A stretch of DNA of 45,799 bases from Enterobacter soli ATCC BAA-2102 (GCF_001654845.1 NZ_LXES01000016.1:1-45799), one strand, 5' to 3'. Positions 20,842 to 36,426 are shown, numbered from the stretch's first letter. Numbers and translations: made by a program. Notes: a model not told the origin generated them from the letters alone.

Positions 20842-21312
20842 GTGAACATGAACGCAACAATCCTCGGCCAGGCCATCGCGTTTATTCTCTTTGTCTGGTT
20901 CTGCATGAAGTATGTATGGCCGCCATTAATGGCTGCCATCGAAAAACGTCAGAAAGAAATTGCTGACGGTCTGGCTTCCGCAGAACGCGCTAAGAAAGAT
21001 TTGGACCTTGCACAGGCCAACGCGACAGACCAGCTGAAAAAAGCGAAAGCTGAAGCTCAGGTAATCATTGAACAGGCTAACAAACGCCGTTCTCAGATCC
21101 TGGACGAAGCCAAAGCTGAAGCAGAACAGGAACGTACTAAGATCGTGACACAAGCTCAGGCTGAAATTGATGCTGAGCGTAAACGTGCTCGTGAAGAACT
21201 GCGTAAGCAGGTTGCGATTCTGGCTGTTGCTGGCGCCGAGAAGATCATCGAACGTTCCGTGGATGAAGCTGCTAACAGCGACATCGTGGACAAACTTGTC
21301 GCTGAACTGTAA
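20842..21312 (+). CDS. atpF: ATP synthase Fo subunit b
   Basis: A 156-residue peripheral-stalk subunit: one N-terminal membrane helix (about 5-25), then a long Ala/Lys/Glu-rich coiled coil (about 30-125) and a C-terminal delta-binding part ([20 protein letters not shown]). The start is GTG at 20842 with AAGAGG upstream, as in E. coli; an ATG two codons later is less likely. Confidence 0.98.
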   Translation: MNMNATILGQAIAFILFVWFCMKYVWPPLMAAIEKRQKEIADGLASAERAKKDLDLAQANATDQLKKAKAEAQVIIEQANKRRSQILDEAKAEAEQERTKIVTQAQAEIDAERKRAREELRKQVAILAVAGAEKIIERSVDEAANSDIVDKLVAEL

Positions 21313-21326
21313 GGAGGGAGGGGCTG

Positions 21327-21860
21327 ATGTCTGAATTTGTTACGGTAGCTCGCCCCTACGCCAAAGCAGCTTTTGACTTTGCTGTCGAACACCAAAATGT
21401 CGATCGCTGGCAGAACATGCTGGCGTTTGCCGCTGAGGTGACGAAAAACGAACAAATGGCTGAGTTGCTTTCCGGTGCGTTAGCGCCAGAAACCCTCGCC
21501 GCGTCGTTTATCGCCGTGTGCGGGGAGCAGCTGGATGCCAACGGCCAGAACCTGATTAAGGTTATGGCTGAAAACGGTCGTCTGCGTGTGCTCCCGGATG
21601 TTCTTGAGCAGTTCGAGCACTTACGTGCCCTTAGTGAAGCAACTGCAGAAGTCGAAGTGACTTCCGCGACTGAACTGAGTGACGAACAGCTTGCGAAAAT
21701 CACCGCCGCGATGGAAAAACGTCTGTCACGCAAAGTTAAGCTGAATTGCAAAATCGATAAGTCTGTAATGGCAGGCGTAATCATCCGTTCGGGTGATATG
21801 GTCATTGATGGCAGCGTACGCGGCCGTCTTGAGCGCCTTGCAGACGTCTTGCAGTCTTAA
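21327..21860 (+). CDS. atpH: ATP synthase F1 subunit delta
   Basis: A 177-residue OSCP/delta subunit that links the top of F1 to subunit b. The N-terminal helical bundle begins [19 protein letters not shown]; the C-terminal signature includes [19 protein letters not shown] near 150. AAGGAGG lies 9 nt upstream. Confidence 0.98.
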   Translation: MSEFVTVARPYAKAAFDFAVEHQNVDRWQNMLAFAAEVTKNEQMAELLSGALAPETLAASFIAVCGEQLDANGQNLIKVMAENGRLRVLPDVLEQFEHLRALSEATAEVEVTSATELSDEQLAKITAAMEKRLSRKVKLNCKIDKSVMAGVIIRSGDMVIDGSVRGRLERLADVLQS

Positions 21861-21872
21861 GGGGACTGGAGC

Positions 21873-23414
21873 ATGCAACTGAATTCCACCGAAATCAGCG
21901 AACTGATCAAGCAGCGCATTGCTCAGTTCAGTGTTGTGAGCGAAGCTCATAACGAAGGTACTATTGTTTCTGTAAGTGACGGTGTTATCCGCATTCACGG
22001 CCTGGCCGATTGTATGCAGGGTGAAATGATTTCCCTGCCGGGTAACCGTTACGCTATCGCACTGAACCTGGAGCGCGACTCCGTAGGTGCAGTTGTGATG
22101 GGTCCATACGCTGACCTCGCCGAAGGCATGAAGGTTAAGTGTACGGGTCGTATTCTGGAAGTTCCGGTTGGCCGTGGCCTGCTGGGTCGTGTTGTTAACA
22201 CCCTGGGTGCGCCAATCGACGGTAAAGGTCCGGTTGAGCACGATGGCTTCTCTCCAATCGAAGTTATCGCACCGGGCGTTATCGACCGTCAGTCCGTTGA
22301 TCAGCCAGTACAGACTGGTTATAAGTCCGTTGATGCCATGATCCCAATCGGTCGTGGTCAGCGTGAACTGATCATCGGTGACCGTCAGACCGGTAAAACC
22401 GCAATGGCTATCGACGCCATCATCAACCAGCGCGACTCTGGCATCAAATGTGTGTACGTGGCTATCGGCCAGAAAGCGTCCACCATTTCCAACGTTGTTC
22501 GCAAACTGGAAGAGCACGGTGCGCTGTCTAACACCATCGTTGTGGTTGCAACTGCTTCTGAATCTGCTGCACTGCAATACCTGGCACCATATGCCGGTTG
22601 CGCAATGGGCGAATACTTCCGTGACCGCGGTGAAGATGCACTGATCGTATACGATGACCTGTCTAAACAGGCTGTTGCTTATCGTCAGGTTTCTCTGCTG
22701 CTCCGTCGTCCACCAGGACGTGAAGCATTCCCAGGCGACGTATTCTACCTCCACTCTCGTCTGCTGGAGCGTGCTTCCCGCGTTAACGCGGAATACGTTG
22801 AAAACTTCACCAAAGGTGAAGTGAAGGGTAAAACCGGTTCTCTGACCGCTCTGCCGATCATCGAAACCCAGGCGGGTGACGTTTCTGCGTTCGTTCCGAC
22901 CAACGTAATCTCCATTACCGATGGTCAGATCTTCCTGGAAACCAACCTGTTTAACTCCGGTATTCGTCCGGCAGTTAACCCGGGTATCTCGGTATCCCGT
23001 GTAGGTGGTGCTGCTCAGACCAAGATCATCAAGAAACTGTCCGGTGGTATCCGTACCGCACTGGCACAGTATCGTGAACTGGCTGCGTTCTCTCAGTTCG
23101 CATCCGATCTGGATGAAGCAACCCGTAAACAGCTGAGTCATGGTCAGAAAGTGACCGAACTGCTGAAGCAGAAACAGTACGCTCCAATGTCTGTTGCTCA
23201 GCAGGGCCTGGTGCTGTTCGCGGCTGAACGCGGTTACCTCGAAGATGTGGAACTGGCGAAAATCGGTAGCTTCGAAGCCGCTCTGCTGGCTTACGTCGAC
23301 CGTGATCACGCTCCGCTGATGCAAGAGATCAACCAGACCGGTGGCTACAACGACGAAATCGAAGGCAAGCTGAAAGCTATCCTCGATTCCTTCAAAGCAA
23401 CCCAGTCCTGGTAA
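21873..23414 (+). CDS. atpA: ATP synthase F1 subunit alpha
   Basis: A 513-residue non-catalytic nucleotide-binding subunit. Walker A is GDRQTGKT (residues 169-176), and the C-terminal domain contains the signature [14 protein letters not shown] near 365 with the conserved arginine finger that completes the beta-subunit site. Length and sequence match E. coli. Codon use is strongly biased, as in highly expressed genes. Confidence 0.99.
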   Translation: MQLNSTEISELIKQRIAQFSVVSEAHNEGTIVSVSDGVIRIHGLADCMQGEMISLPGNRYAIALNLERDSVGAVVMGPYADLAEGMKVKCTGRILEVPVGRGLLGRVVNTLGAPIDGKGPVEHDGFSPIEVIAPGVIDRQSVDQPVQTGYKSVDAMIPIGRGQRELIIGDRQTGKTAMAIDAIINQRDSGIKCVYVAIGQKASTISNVVRKLEEHGALSNTIVVVATASESAALQYLAPYAGCAMGEYFRDRGEDALIVYDDLSKQAVAYRQVSLLLRRPPGREAFPGDVFYLHSRLLERASRVNAEYVENFTKGEVKGKTGSLTALPIIETQAGDVSAFVPTNVISITDGQIFLETNLFNSGIRPAVNPGISVSRVGGAAQTKIIKKLSGGIRTALAQYRELAAFSQFASDLDEATRKQLSHGQKVTELLKQKQYAPMSVAQQGLVLFAAERGYLEDVELAKIGSFEAALLAYVDRDHAPLMQEINQTGGYNDEIEGKLKAILDSFKATQSW

Positions 23415-23465
23415 TCGTCCGGCGGCTTGTCTTAGGACAAGCCGTCTGGCATTGAGGAGAAGCTC

Positions 23466-25738
<2,273 letters not shown>

Positions 25739-25758
25739 CGCCTTAATCGGAGGGTGAT

Positions 25759-26178
25759 ATGGCAATGACTTACCACCTGGACGTCGTCAGCGCAGAGCAA
25801 CAAATGTTCTCTGGTCTGGTCGAGAAAATCCAGGTAACGGGTAGTGAAGGTGAACTGGGTATCTTCCCAGGTCACGCACCGCTGCTCACCGCCATTAAGC
25901 CTGGTATGATCCGCATCGTTAAACAGTTCGGTCATGAAGAGTTTATCTATCTGTCCGGCGGCATTCTCGAAGTGCAGCCAGGCAGTGTGACCGTTCTGGC
26001 CGATACCGCTATCCGTGGCCAGGATCTCGACGAAGCGCGAGCCCTGGAATCGAAGCGTAAGGCTGAAGAGCACATTAGCAGCTCTCATGGTGACGTGGAT
26101 TACGCTCAGGCGTCTGCGGAGCTGGCCAAAGCGATCGCGAAACTGCGCGTTATCGAGTTGACCAAAAAAGCGATGTAA
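25759..26178 (+). CDS. atpC: ATP synthase F1 subunit epsilon
   Basis: A 139-residue subunit with an N-terminal beta-sandwich (about 1-85, [19 protein letters not shown]) and a C-terminal two-helix arm (about 90-139) that inhibits ATPase activity. Last gene of the operon, with GGAGG before the start and a strong terminator after the stop. Confidence 0.98.
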   Translation: MAMTYHLDVVSAEQQMFSGLVEKIQVTGSEGELGIFPGHAPLLTAIKPGMIRIVKQFGHEEFIYLSGGILEVQPGSVTVLADTAIRGQDLDEARALESKRKAEEHISSSHGDVDYAQASAELAKAIAKLRVIELTKKAM

Positions 26179-26196
26179 CACCGGCTTGAAAAGCAC

Positions 26197-26230
26197 AAAA
26201 GCCAGTCTGGTTTCAGACTGGCTTTTTTTA
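26197..26230 (+). terminator. atp operon terminator
   Basis: A 13-bp perfect stem AAAAGCCAGTCTG/CAGACTGGCTTTT with loop GTTT, then a T run. It lies 18 bp after the atpC stop. Confidence 0.95.
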
Positions 26231-26277
26231 TGGTTTTGTTTCAGTAAAAGTGAAACTGAAAAGCTGTTTTATTATTT

Positions 26278-26293
26278 TGTGATTTACATCACA
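26278..26293 (+). promoter_or_regulatory. Consensus CRP-type site 1
   Basis: TGTGA-TTTACA-TCACA, a perfect match to both CRP half-sites, centred at 26285.5. It lies upstream of a possible promoter TTGATC (26300-26305), 17 bp, TAGACT (26323-26328). Confidence 0.75.
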
Positions 26294-26299
26294 AAAATG

Positions 26300-26328
26300 T
26301 TGATCGGTTAAAAAATGAGGCGTAGACT
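26300..26328 (+). promoter_or_regulatory. Possible promoter for the 23-codon ORF
   Basis: TTGATC and TAGACT are separated by 17 bp, with a start near 26335. CRP site 1 would then be at about -49.5, which is not a canonical activating position, and site 2 would lie just downstream of the start. An AT-rich alternative -10 (AATAAT at 26363-26368) would place site 2 over its -35. Either layout suggests CRP repression, but the start site is unproven. Confidence 0.4.
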
Positions 26329-26335
26329 TCTTTTT

Positions 26336-26351
26336 TGTGAAGTGTGTCACA
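26336..26351 (+). promoter_or_regulatory. Consensus CRP-type site 2
   Basis: TGTGA-AGTGTG-TCACA, again perfect in both halves, centred at 26343.5, exactly 58 bp from site 1 and 30 bp before the 23-codon ORF. Confidence 0.72.
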
Positions 26352-26381
26352 AAATAAACCTCAATAATTCAGGATACCATC

Positions 26382-26453
26382 ATGAAACTGGTCAACAAAA
26401 TCATCGCTCTTTTCAGCAACATGAACGTTTCTTTCGGTACGTTCAACCACTAA
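26382..26453 (+). CDS. Putative 23-residue CRP-controlled small protein
   Basis: The reading frame encodes MKLVNKIIALF followed by SNMNVSFGTFNH. Support for translation: AGGA at 26371-26374, 7 nt before the ATG, and codon choice typical of highly expressed genes (all five Asn are AAC, all three Phe TTC, both Ile ATC). The first 18 residues would form an amphipathic helix, with hydrophobic L3, V4, I7, I8, F11, M14 and F18 on one face and K2, N5, K6, N13 opposite, suggesting membrane association. Two perfect CRP-type sites lie upstream. It faintly resembles the E. coli glucose-induced small protein AzuC at M1-K2-L3, F11, N13 and F18; that comparison is from memory and could be chance. Function unknown. 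Confidence 0.55.
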   Translation: MKLVNKIIALFSNMNVSFGTFNH

Positions 26454-26460
26454 TCCGCTG

Positions 26461-26515
26461 AATGCCGAGTGGCGCCACGCTTACCGTTGTGTGATAAGCG
26501 AAGCGCCATCTGGCA
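26461..26515. repeat. REP-type palindrome
   Basis: TGCCGAGTGGCGCCACGCTTAC pairs imperfectly with the downstream GATAAGCGAAGCGCCATCTGGCA. It separates the small ORF from the convergent pectate-lyase gene and overlaps that gene's last codons, so REP sequence now encodes its C-terminal residues. Confidence 0.65.
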
Positions 26516-28589
26516 GGATCTCTCCACTGCCGTTTACGCTCTTCCCTTTCACGATAAAATAGTTCGACTTATCAATATTCCCCACCACCGCATCGTCGTA
26601 TAAGCCTTGTTGCGTCCGCACCGATTTATTGCCGCTAAACACTCCCTGGGTTGATGCATCGCCGTATGGGCTGGGCCGGAAGATGAAATTAAAGCGCAGA
26701 TTGTCCACCGCAACGTTATTGGCCACCACCAGCGCGCCAGGATTGAAGTTGTCAGTAAAACCATCCAGATGATTGCCAATGGCCTTACTGTTGCGAACCT
26801 CATGCGCAACCGGCTGCCCTTCGCCGCCAAGTTTGAAACCGTTACTGGTGTTATTGCGGGCAATTGAATTCTCGATCACCACAACGCCATTTGCACCGTC
26901 CTCAATCTTGTTGAACAGGTCAAAGCCGTCATCGATATTGTCATGGGAATAGCAGTTTTCCAGGCGGTTCCCCTCCCCCACGCGCATTTTGACGGCAAAA
27001 CCATCTGCGTTGATTTTCCCTGGATCCTCATTGGCATACGACTCTGAATCCATTATCCGGTTATAGCTGGCCCACAGTGGGCGACCAATATTTTCCGGGG
27101 AGGATATCTGGATCCCGGTATCGTCATTGCGGTAAGCCGTGACGTTTTCGATAAGGTTATGGCTGCCCTGCACCCGCAGGCTTTTATCCGTTATCTCAAT
27201 ACCGTTGATATGCCAGTAGCTCGCGTCCACCAGCAAACCCTTTATCACCGCTTTGCCGTCCGCCTGAAGCGTTTTTACCTTATCCGGGCTGCCGCTGGCT
27301 GAAAGCGGGATAGCGCTTCGCGGATACTCGCCTGCCTGTAAAACGATTTTCCCACCCACAGGGAGCAGATTTATTGCGGTCATTAAATCCATCGGCGCAC
27401 TTTTACTGCCTTCTGCACCGGCTTTCCCCTCAGGCGAGGCATAGAGCGTTGTTGTCGCATTGTCTGCGAGTTTTTCCACGCTGAATTGGGTTGCCACCGG
27501 GGATGCATTCTCTGTGCTGGTGGGGGTGAAGGTAAGACGAAAATCATTCTTTTCCCCGAGCGTAGCAGGCAGTGTGTACATCTCCCCCGCTTTCACCGGT
27601 TTATCGTTACCGATCACCACTTCATTTTGCCAGACGCTGAAAACGCCATCGTAGTTTGCGCGTGCCTGTACCAGATACTGCGCAGAGGTGCTCTGGCTGC
27701 CGGAAGCAAGTTGCACCACAACAGGTAGCGCTTTGGCCTGCCAGGGGGCAGATTCAAGAGTATGCGCCTGGGATGTGGTAAGCGATGCACTCGTAACGGT
27801 GATTTTGGCATTGCGGGAGGCGAAAAAACCGACGTAATAGTGAGCGCTGTCCTGTACTGAGATCAGGTCTGCGCGAGGCACGCTCTTACTCACCCATTCA
27901 TCGCTGCCTGCGGGCGCCCAGGAGGTAATAAACCCGCTATCGGTGCGCTCAAGCCTGAGGCGGAATTCCGGTGTTTGCTGTAAATCCACCTCCTCTTTAT
28001 AACTCTGCTTCTTGATTTCGGCTCCGGCATTCCCCCACGGATGAGAGATCCCTTCACGCGTAATGGCTTGCAGTTTTATCCGGTGATGATCTTTTTTATC
28101 CTGCGTCATAATGGCATTCATCACCTGGTTGGATGCCGCAGGGAACTCCTCATAGCCCGCTTTAAGCGGCTGTTGGCGCGGTACGCCGATGATGTCACGC
28201 ACCAGCAGTCCGGCCCCTTCCTGCGCGGCCGGTTTGGCTCCGTTTTCCGGGCCAAACTGATCCACTTTGACGGTGGCCTGTAAGACAAAGTTTTCCCCTG
28301 AAGGAAGCGTGGTATAGAAAAAGGTTAGACCGTCGTGGGAATTTGCTATTTTCCCGCCCCGGCTTTCAATCGTGACGGGTTTTGACAGATCAACGGCATC
28401 CTGTGGCGTGAGTTTTTTCTCGCCGAGGGTGACATCGTTTACGCCGATTTTATCGGGCAGTACGTTTGAGGAAAAATTCATGTCCGTTGACTGCCCGAAG
28501 GCTATCGCTTTCCAGACATGCTCAGGCTCTGCGGCCGAAGCGGTGAAGGTGCTACACATCATTAGAGCCAGAGGTATTTTATAGTTCAT
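26481..28589 (-). CDS. Secreted pectate lyase, polysaccharide lyase family 9
   Basis: A 702-residue exported protein. The signal peptide ends at ASA-AEPE (residues 19-20). Residues 25-270 look like a beta-sandwich module and 290-375 a linker domain. From about 380 the protein is a right-handed beta-helix with repeated asparagine ladders. The acidic cluster N-A-D-G-F (Asp529) and D-D-G-F-D (Asp553, Asp554, Asp557) has the spacing I recall for the Ca2+ ligands of Dickeya Pel9A, and Lys586 (NGFKLGG) is the likely base. Dickeya PelX, an exo-acting PL9 enzyme of similar length, is the closest relative I can recall. AGGAG precedes the start and a KdgR-like palindrome lies 44 bp upstream. It is a lone gene inside the normally contiguous atpC-glmU interval, so probably acquired. 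Confidence 0.82.
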   Translation of the reverse strand: MNYKIPLALMMCSTFTASAAEPEHVWKAIAFGQSTDMNFSSNVLPDKIGVNDVTLGEKKLTPQDAVDLSKPVTIESRGGKIANSHDGLTFFYTTLPSGENFVLQATVKVDQFGPENGAKPAAQEGAGLLVRDIIGVPRQQPLKAGYEEFPAASNQVMNAIMTQDKKDHHRIKLQAITREGISHPWGNAGAEIKKQSYKEEVDLQQTPEFRLRLERTDSGFITSWAPAGSDEWVSKSVPRADLISVQDSAHYYVGFFASRNAKITVTSASLTTSQAHTLESAPWQAKALPVVVQLASGSQSTSAQYLVQARANYDGVFSVWQNEVVIGNDKPVKAGEMYTLPATLGEKNDFRLTFTPTSTENASPVATQFSVEKLADNATTTLYASPEGKAGAEGSKSAPMDLMTAINLLPVGGKIVLQAGEYPRSAIPLSASGSPDKVKTLQADGKAVIKGLLVDASYWHINGIEITDKSLRVQGSHNLIENVTAYRNDDTGIQISSPENIGRPLWASYNRIMDSESYANEDPGKINADGFAVKMRVGEGNRLENCYSHDNIDDGFDLFNKIEDGANGVVVIENSIARNNTSNGFKLGGEGQPVAHEVRNSKAIGNHLDGFTDNFNPGALVVANNVAVDNLRFNFIFRPSPYGDASTQGVFSGNKSVRTQQGLYDDAVVGNIDKSNYFIVKGKSVNGSGEILPDGASLITQR

Positions 28590-28630
28590 CTTATTCTCCT
28601 GAGTAATAATTGAGCGTCATTATCATAAAG

Positions 28631-28648
28631 ATGAAACGGTGTTTCTTT
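28631..28648 (-). promoter_or_regulatory. KdgR-like operator upstream of the pectate lyase
   Basis: ATGAAAC-GGT-GTTTCTT: the inner GAAAC/GTTTC palindrome (28633-28645) with A/T-rich flanks fits the KdgR consensus (tGAAAC-N3-GTTTCa). KdgR represses pectin catabolism genes until 2-keto-3-deoxygluconate is present. A CRP-like half-site TGTGA is at 28657-28661 on the minus strand. Confidence 0.6.
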
Positions 28649-28661
28649 TTTCTCTGTCACA

Positions 28662-28933
28662 TTATTCGATTATTAAAACTACGTTTTGATTTTGGCTTAT
28701 CTTTATTCATGAGGCGAAAGAACAGCTAAGCTGTTGTGACAGCTTGCGACTTACCGCGAGAATGCTATTTTCAAGAGAAAAAGTGATTTACTCGGCCCTA
28801 AAAAGTATCCTCAAATAGCCCGTAAAGCCTTGGGTTGAGCGTTTTAGCGGCATTCCATTTTATGGCGCAAAATATGTAGAATTTTCAACGTCAAAGGGTT
28901 TTACTTCTCACTCAAATTACAGTCAGGACGCGT
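28662..28933. other. Upstream region of glmU
   Basis: AT-rich spacer containing the glmUS promoter(s). In E. coli these include a NagC-dependent one, but I could not identify a convincing NagC site or promoter hexamers here. AGGA lies 7 nt before the glmU ATG. Confidence 0.4.
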
Positions 28934-30301
28934 ATGTTGAACAATACGATGAGCGTGGTCATCCTTGCCGCTGGCAAAGGCACCCGCATGTATTCCGATC
29001 TTCCGAAGGTGCTGCACACCCTGGCAGGAAAGCCTATGGTGCAGCATGTCATTGATGCCGCTAATGATCTCGGTGCCCGCCAGGTACACCTGGTTTACGG
29101 CCACGGCGGCGATCTGTTAAAGAAAACGCTGCGTGATGACAAACTGAATTGGGTACTTCAGGCTGAACAACTGGGTACTGGCCATGCGATGCAGCAGGCT
29201 GCCCCGTTCTTCGCGGACGATGAAGACATTCTGATGCTGTACGGCGATGTACCGCTGATTTCCGTCGAAACCCTGACTCGCCTGCGTGAAGCGAAACCGC
29301 AGGGCGGTATTGGTTTGTTAACCGTGGTACTGGACGATCCGAGCGGCTATGGCCGTATCACCCGTGAAAATGGCAACGTAACGGGTATCGTTGAGCACAA
29401 AGATGCCAGCGACGCCCAGCGTCAGATCCAGGAAATCAATACCGGCATCCTGATTGCCAACGGCGCAGACATGAAACGCTGGCTGTCGAAACTGACCAAC
29501 AACAACGCTCAGGGTGAATATTACATCACCGATATTATTGCTCTGGCGTATCACGAAGGCCGTGAGATTGCCGCTGTACACCCGGCCCGCATTAGCGAAA
29601 CCGATGGTGTAAACAACCGCCTGCAACTTTCCCGCCTGGAGCGTATTTACCAGTCTGAACAGGCGGAAAAACTGCTGCTGGCAGGCGTTATGCTGAACGA
29701 TCCGGCGCGTTTTGATCTGCGCGGTACCCTATCTCACGGGCGCGATGTTGAGATTGATACTAACGTTATCCTTGAAGGCAATGTGACCCTTGGCCATCGC
29801 GTCAAAATTGGCACGGGTTGCGTGATTAAAAACAGCGTCATTGGTGACAACTGCGAAATCAGCCCCTACAGCGTGGTGGAAGATGCCCATCTGGAAGCGG
29901 CGTGTACCATTGGTCCGTTTACGCGCCTGCGCCCTGGCGCTGAGCTGCTGGAAGGCGCGCATGTGGGTAACTTCGTCGAAATGAAAAAAGCGCGGCTGGG
30001 TAAAGGCTCTAAAGCTGGTCATTTGACCTATCTGGGCGATGCAGAGATTGGCGATAACGTGAATATTGGTGCAGGTACAATCACCTGTAACTACGACGGT
30101 GCGAATAAGTTTAAAACCATCATTGGTGATGATGTGTTTGTCGGCTCCGATACGCAGCTGGTGGCACCTGTTACCGTTGGTAATGGCGTGACTATTGCCG
30201 CAGGAACGACCGTCACGCGCGATGTGGCCGATAACGAGCTGGTGTTAAGCCGCGTGCCGCAGGTTCACAAGCAGGGCTGGAAACGCCCGGTGAAGAAGTA
30301 A
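28934..30301 (+). CDS. glmU: Bifunctional UDP-GlcNAc pyrophosphorylase / glucosamine-1-phosphate acetyltransferase
   Basis: A 455-residue cytoplasmic enzyme making UDP-GlcNAc for peptidoglycan and LPS. The N-terminal Rossmann-like uridylyltransferase has LAAGKGTRM (residues 11-19) and YGDVPL near 100. The C-terminal left-handed beta-helix acetyltransferase has hexapeptide repeats and the catalytic histidine segment [10 protein letters not shown] (near 360). One residue shorter than E. coli GlmU at the C-terminus. Co-transcribed with glmS. Confidence 0.98.
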   Translation: MLNNTMSVVILAAGKGTRMYSDLPKVLHTLAGKPMVQHVIDAANDLGARQVHLVYGHGGDLLKKTLRDDKLNWVLQAEQLGTGHAMQQAAPFFADDEDILMLYGDVPLISVETLTRLREAKPQGGIGLLTVVLDDPSGYGRITRENGNVTGIVEHKDASDAQRQIQEINTGILIANGADMKRWLSKLTNNNAQGEYYITDIIALAYHEGREIAAVHPARISETDGVNNRLQLSRLERIYQSEQAEKLLLAGVMLNDPARFDLRGTLSHGRDVEIDTNVILEGNVTLGHRVKIGTGCVIKNSVIGDNCEISPYSVVEDAHLEAACTIGPFTRLRPGAELLEGAHVGNFVEMKKARLGKGSKAGHLTYLGDAEIGDNVNIGAGTITCNYDGANKFKTIIGDDVFVGSDTQLVAPVTVGNGVTIAAGTTVTRDVADNELVLSRVPQVHKQGWKRPVKK

Positions 30302-30423
30302 CAAATTTTCGGGGTGAGGGGATAAAATAATCCTCCCCCCATCAGCAGTACCCATAAATATAACCCCACTCTCTACAAGGCTCGGGGCGCCCGAAAAGGG
30401 CAACAACAGGTCAGCGACAACGC

Positions 30424-30448
30424 ATGGCAAAACGCCATAATCAGGAAA
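30424..30448 (+). promoter_or_regulatory. glmS leader hairpin and ribosome-binding site
   Basis: ATGGC/GCCAT (30424-30428/30434-30438) forms a small hairpin just before AGGAAA (30443-30448). The 154-nt glmU-glmS spacer corresponds to the E. coli leader that is cleaved by RNase E and activated by sRNA GlmZ. A long-range inhibitory pairing is likely, but I did not model it. Confidence 0.45.
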
Positions 30449-30455
30449 TCTAACT

Positions 30456-32285
30456 ATGTGTGGAATTGTTGGAGCAGTTGCGCAGCGTGATATTGCTGAA
30501 ATCCTTCTCGAAGGTTTACGTCGTCTGGAATACCGTGGCTATGACTCTGCTGGTCTGGCTGTGGTGGATGCAGAAGGTCAAATGACCCGTTTGCGTCGTC
30601 TGGGTAAAGTGCAGATCCTGGCGCAAGCGGCGGAAGAACATCCGCTGCACGGCGGCACAGGTATCGCGCATACCCGCTGGGCGACGCACGGCGAACCCTC
30701 CGAAGGTAACGCGCACCCGCATGTGTCTGAACACATTGTTGTAGTGCATAACGGCATTATCGAAAACCACGAACCACTCCGTGAAGTGCTGAAAGCACGC
30801 GGTTATACCTTCGTGTCTGAAACCGACACCGAAGTTATTGCTCACCTGGTTCACTGGGAGCTGGAACAGGGCGGCACACTGCGTGATGCGGTGCTGCGTG
30901 CTATTCCTCAGCTGCGCGGCGCATACGGTACGGTGATCATGGATTCCCGTGACCCGAGCACACTGCTTGCTGCACGTTCCGGTAGCCCAATGGTTATCGG
31001 CCTTGGAATGGGTGAAAACTTCATCGCATCCGATCAGCTGGCGCTGCTGCCAGTGACCCGTCGCTTTATCTTCCTGGAAGAGGGCGATATTGCTGAAGTG
31101 ACGCGCCGTTCCGTGTCTATCTTTGATAAAGCCGGTACGCAGATTAATCGCCAGGAAATTGAATCCAACCTGCAATATGACGCAGGCGATAAAGGCGCGT
31201 ACCGTCACTACATGCAGAAAGAGATTTACGAGCAGCCGAACGCCATCAAAAACACCCTGACCGGGCGTATTAGCCACGGCGAAGTGGATCTGAGCGAGTT
31301 GGGCGACAATGCGAACGAGCTCTTGTCGAAGGTTGAGCATATTCAAATCGTTGCCTGCGGGACGTCGTATAACTCCGGCATGGTGTCGCGCTACTGGTTT
31401 GAATCGCTGGCGGATGTGCCATGCGATGTGGAAATTGCCTCTGAATTCCGTTACCGCAAATCCGCAGTGCGCCGTAATAGCCTGATGATCACCCTTTCCC
31501 AGTCTGGCGAAACGGCAGATACCCTGGCTGCGCTGCGTCTGTCCAAAGAGCTGGGCTATCTTGGCTCTCTGGCGATTTGTAACGTCCCTGGCTCCTCGCT
31601 GGTACGTGAATCCGACCTGGCGCTGATGACGAACGCGGGCACGGAAATTGGTGTGGCGTCGACGAAAGCCTTCACGACTCAGCTGACCGTGCTGCTGATG
31701 CTGGTGGCGAAACTGGCGCGTCTGAAAGGGCTGGATGCCGCTGTTGAGCAGAACATTGTTCATGGCTTGCAGGCTTTGCCGAGCCGTATTGAGCAGATGC
31801 TGTCTCAGGACAAACGTATTGAGCAGTTGGCTGAAGATTTCTCTGACAAACATCACGCGCTGTTCCTGGGGCGTGGCGATCAGTATCCGATTGCGCTGGA
31901 AGGTGCGCTGAAGCTGAAAGAGATCTCATACATCCACGCAGAAGCCTATGCGGCAGGTGAGCTGAAACACGGCCCGCTGGCGCTGATTGATGCGGATATG
32001 CCGGTTATCGTCGTTGCACCAAACAACGAACTGCTGGAAAAACTGAAGTCCAACATTGAAGAAGTGCGCGCCCGTGGCGGCGTACTGTACGTCTTTGCTG
32101 ACAAGGATGCCGGTTTCACCAGCAACGACAACATGCACATCATTGAGATGCCGCATGTGGAAGAGGTGATTGCACCTATCTTCTACACCGTTCCGCTGCA
32201 ATTACTGGCTTATCACGTTGCGCTTATCAAAGGCACCGACGTTGACCAGCCGCGTAACCTGGCGAAATCTGTAACGGTTGAATAA
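30456..32285 (+). CDS. glmS: Glutamine-fructose-6-phosphate aminotransferase (isomerising)
   Basis: A 609-residue enzyme: fructose-6-phosphate + glutamine gives glucosamine-6-phosphate + glutamate, the entry step of amino-sugar synthesis. Cys2 (MCGIVGA) is the N-terminal nucleophile of the glutaminase domain (about 1-240). Two SIS sugar-isomerase domains follow (about 290-425 and 460-600; CGTSYNSG and SQSGETADT in the first). The C-terminus ends [11 protein letters not shown], as in E. coli. Confidence 0.98.
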   Translation: MCGIVGAVAQRDIAEILLEGLRRLEYRGYDSAGLAVVDAEGQMTRLRRLGKVQILAQAAEEHPLHGGTGIAHTRWATHGEPSEGNAHPHVSEHIVVVHNGIIENHEPLREVLKARGYTFVSETDTEVIAHLVHWELEQGGTLRDAVLRAIPQLRGAYGTVIMDSRDPSTLLAARSGSPMVIGLGMGENFIASDQLALLPVTRRFIFLEEGDIAEVTRRSVSIFDKAGTQINRQEIESNLQYDAGDKGAYRHYMQKEIYEQPNAIKNTLTGRISHGEVDLSELGDNANELLSKVEHIQIVACGTSYNSGMVSRYWFESLADVPCDVEIASEFRYRKSAVRRNSLMITLSQSGETADTLAALRLSKELGYLGSLAICNVPGSSLVRESDLALMTNAGTEIGVASTKAFTTQLTVLLMLVAKLARLKGLDAAVEQNIVHGLQALPSRIEQMLSQDKRIEQLAEDFSDKHHALFLGRGDQYPIALEGALKLKEISYIHAEAYAAGELKHGPLALIDADMPVIVVAPNNELLEKLKSNIEEVRARGGVLYVFADKDAGFTSNDNMHIIEMPHVEEVIAPIFYTVPLQLLAYHVALIKGTDVDQPRNLAKSVTVE

Positions 32286-32294
32286 TCCTCTCAG

Positions 32295-32320
32295 GCTCCA
32301 CCTTCGGGTGGAGCTTTTTT
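32295..32320 (+). terminator. glmUS terminator
   Basis: GCTCCACC-TTCG-GGTGGAGC followed by TTTTTT: an 8-bp GC-rich stem with a stable UUCG tetraloop, 10 bp after the glmS stop. Confidence 0.95.
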
Positions 32321-32499
32321 ACCCTTCCTGGTTTGTTTTTAATCAACTCTTTCCCGTTTTTATTTATGACAATCTGTCATCTTCAGCTACTTTTTTCAGT
32401 GTCACATAAAGAAAATATTACTGAAAACGTACTGTCATGTTGGTGGCTAACTAATTGATATTGAATGTTAGTTTTGCTTATTTTTAAGTGAAACTTTCA

Positions 32500-32539
32500 A
32501 TGTCATAAAACTGTCATAATTCGTACATTTATCTGTCAC
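32500..32539 (+). promoter_or_regulatory. Two Pho boxes of the pstS promoter
   Basis: Tandem PhoB sites, 22 bp apart: ATGTCATAAAACTGTCAT (32500-32517) and CGTACATTTATCTGTCAC (32522-32539), against consensus CTGTCAT-A/T4-CTGTCAT. The second stands in for a -35 and is followed by a -10-like TATTTT (32550-32555). Induction by phosphate starvation through PhoR-PhoB is expected. The rest of the glmS-pstS gap is AT rich, with a further palindrome ATGACA-ATC-TGTCAT at 32366-32380. Confidence 0.88.
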
Positions 32540-32573
32540 CTGTTTGTCCTATTTTGCTCATCGTAGCCACTAA

Positions 32574-33647
<1,074 letters not shown>

Positions 33648-33668
33648 CAGGATATTTTTGACGAAGAT

Positions 33669-33693
33669 GGCGGGTGGCGTGAGCTAACCCGCC
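33669..33693 (+). other. Hairpin between pstS and pstC
   Basis: GGCGGGT/ACCCGCC (7 bp, 11-nt loop) without a T run. It probably protects the pstS 3' end, so the binding protein is made in excess over the membrane components. Confidence 0.65.
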
Positions 33694-33726
33694 AGTATTC
33701 GTGAAACGTCTTTAACAGAAGAGTGA

Positions 33727-35579
<1,853 letters not shown>

Positions 35580-35614
35580 TTTTTTACGGCGCGGCACATC
35601 GCGGCGTCGAATGA

Positions 35615-36400
<786 letters not shown>

Positions 36401-36426
36401 TTTGCCTCAGTGCATGTGGAGAAACC

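Noticed and set aside
26461..26515. Terminator for the 23-codon ORF
   Set aside because: The stem is imperfect and REP-like and no T run follows, so I list it as a repeat.
30302..30455. glmS ribozyme or riboswitch in the glmS leader
   Set aside because: The glmS ribozyme is a Gram-positive element. The spacer is too short and lacks its core; enterobacteria use GlmZ control instead.
30516..31856. 446-codon open frame antisense to glmS
   Set aside because: The composition is that of an antisense shadow (His/Gln/Arg rich), and GlmS is unambiguous on the plus strand.
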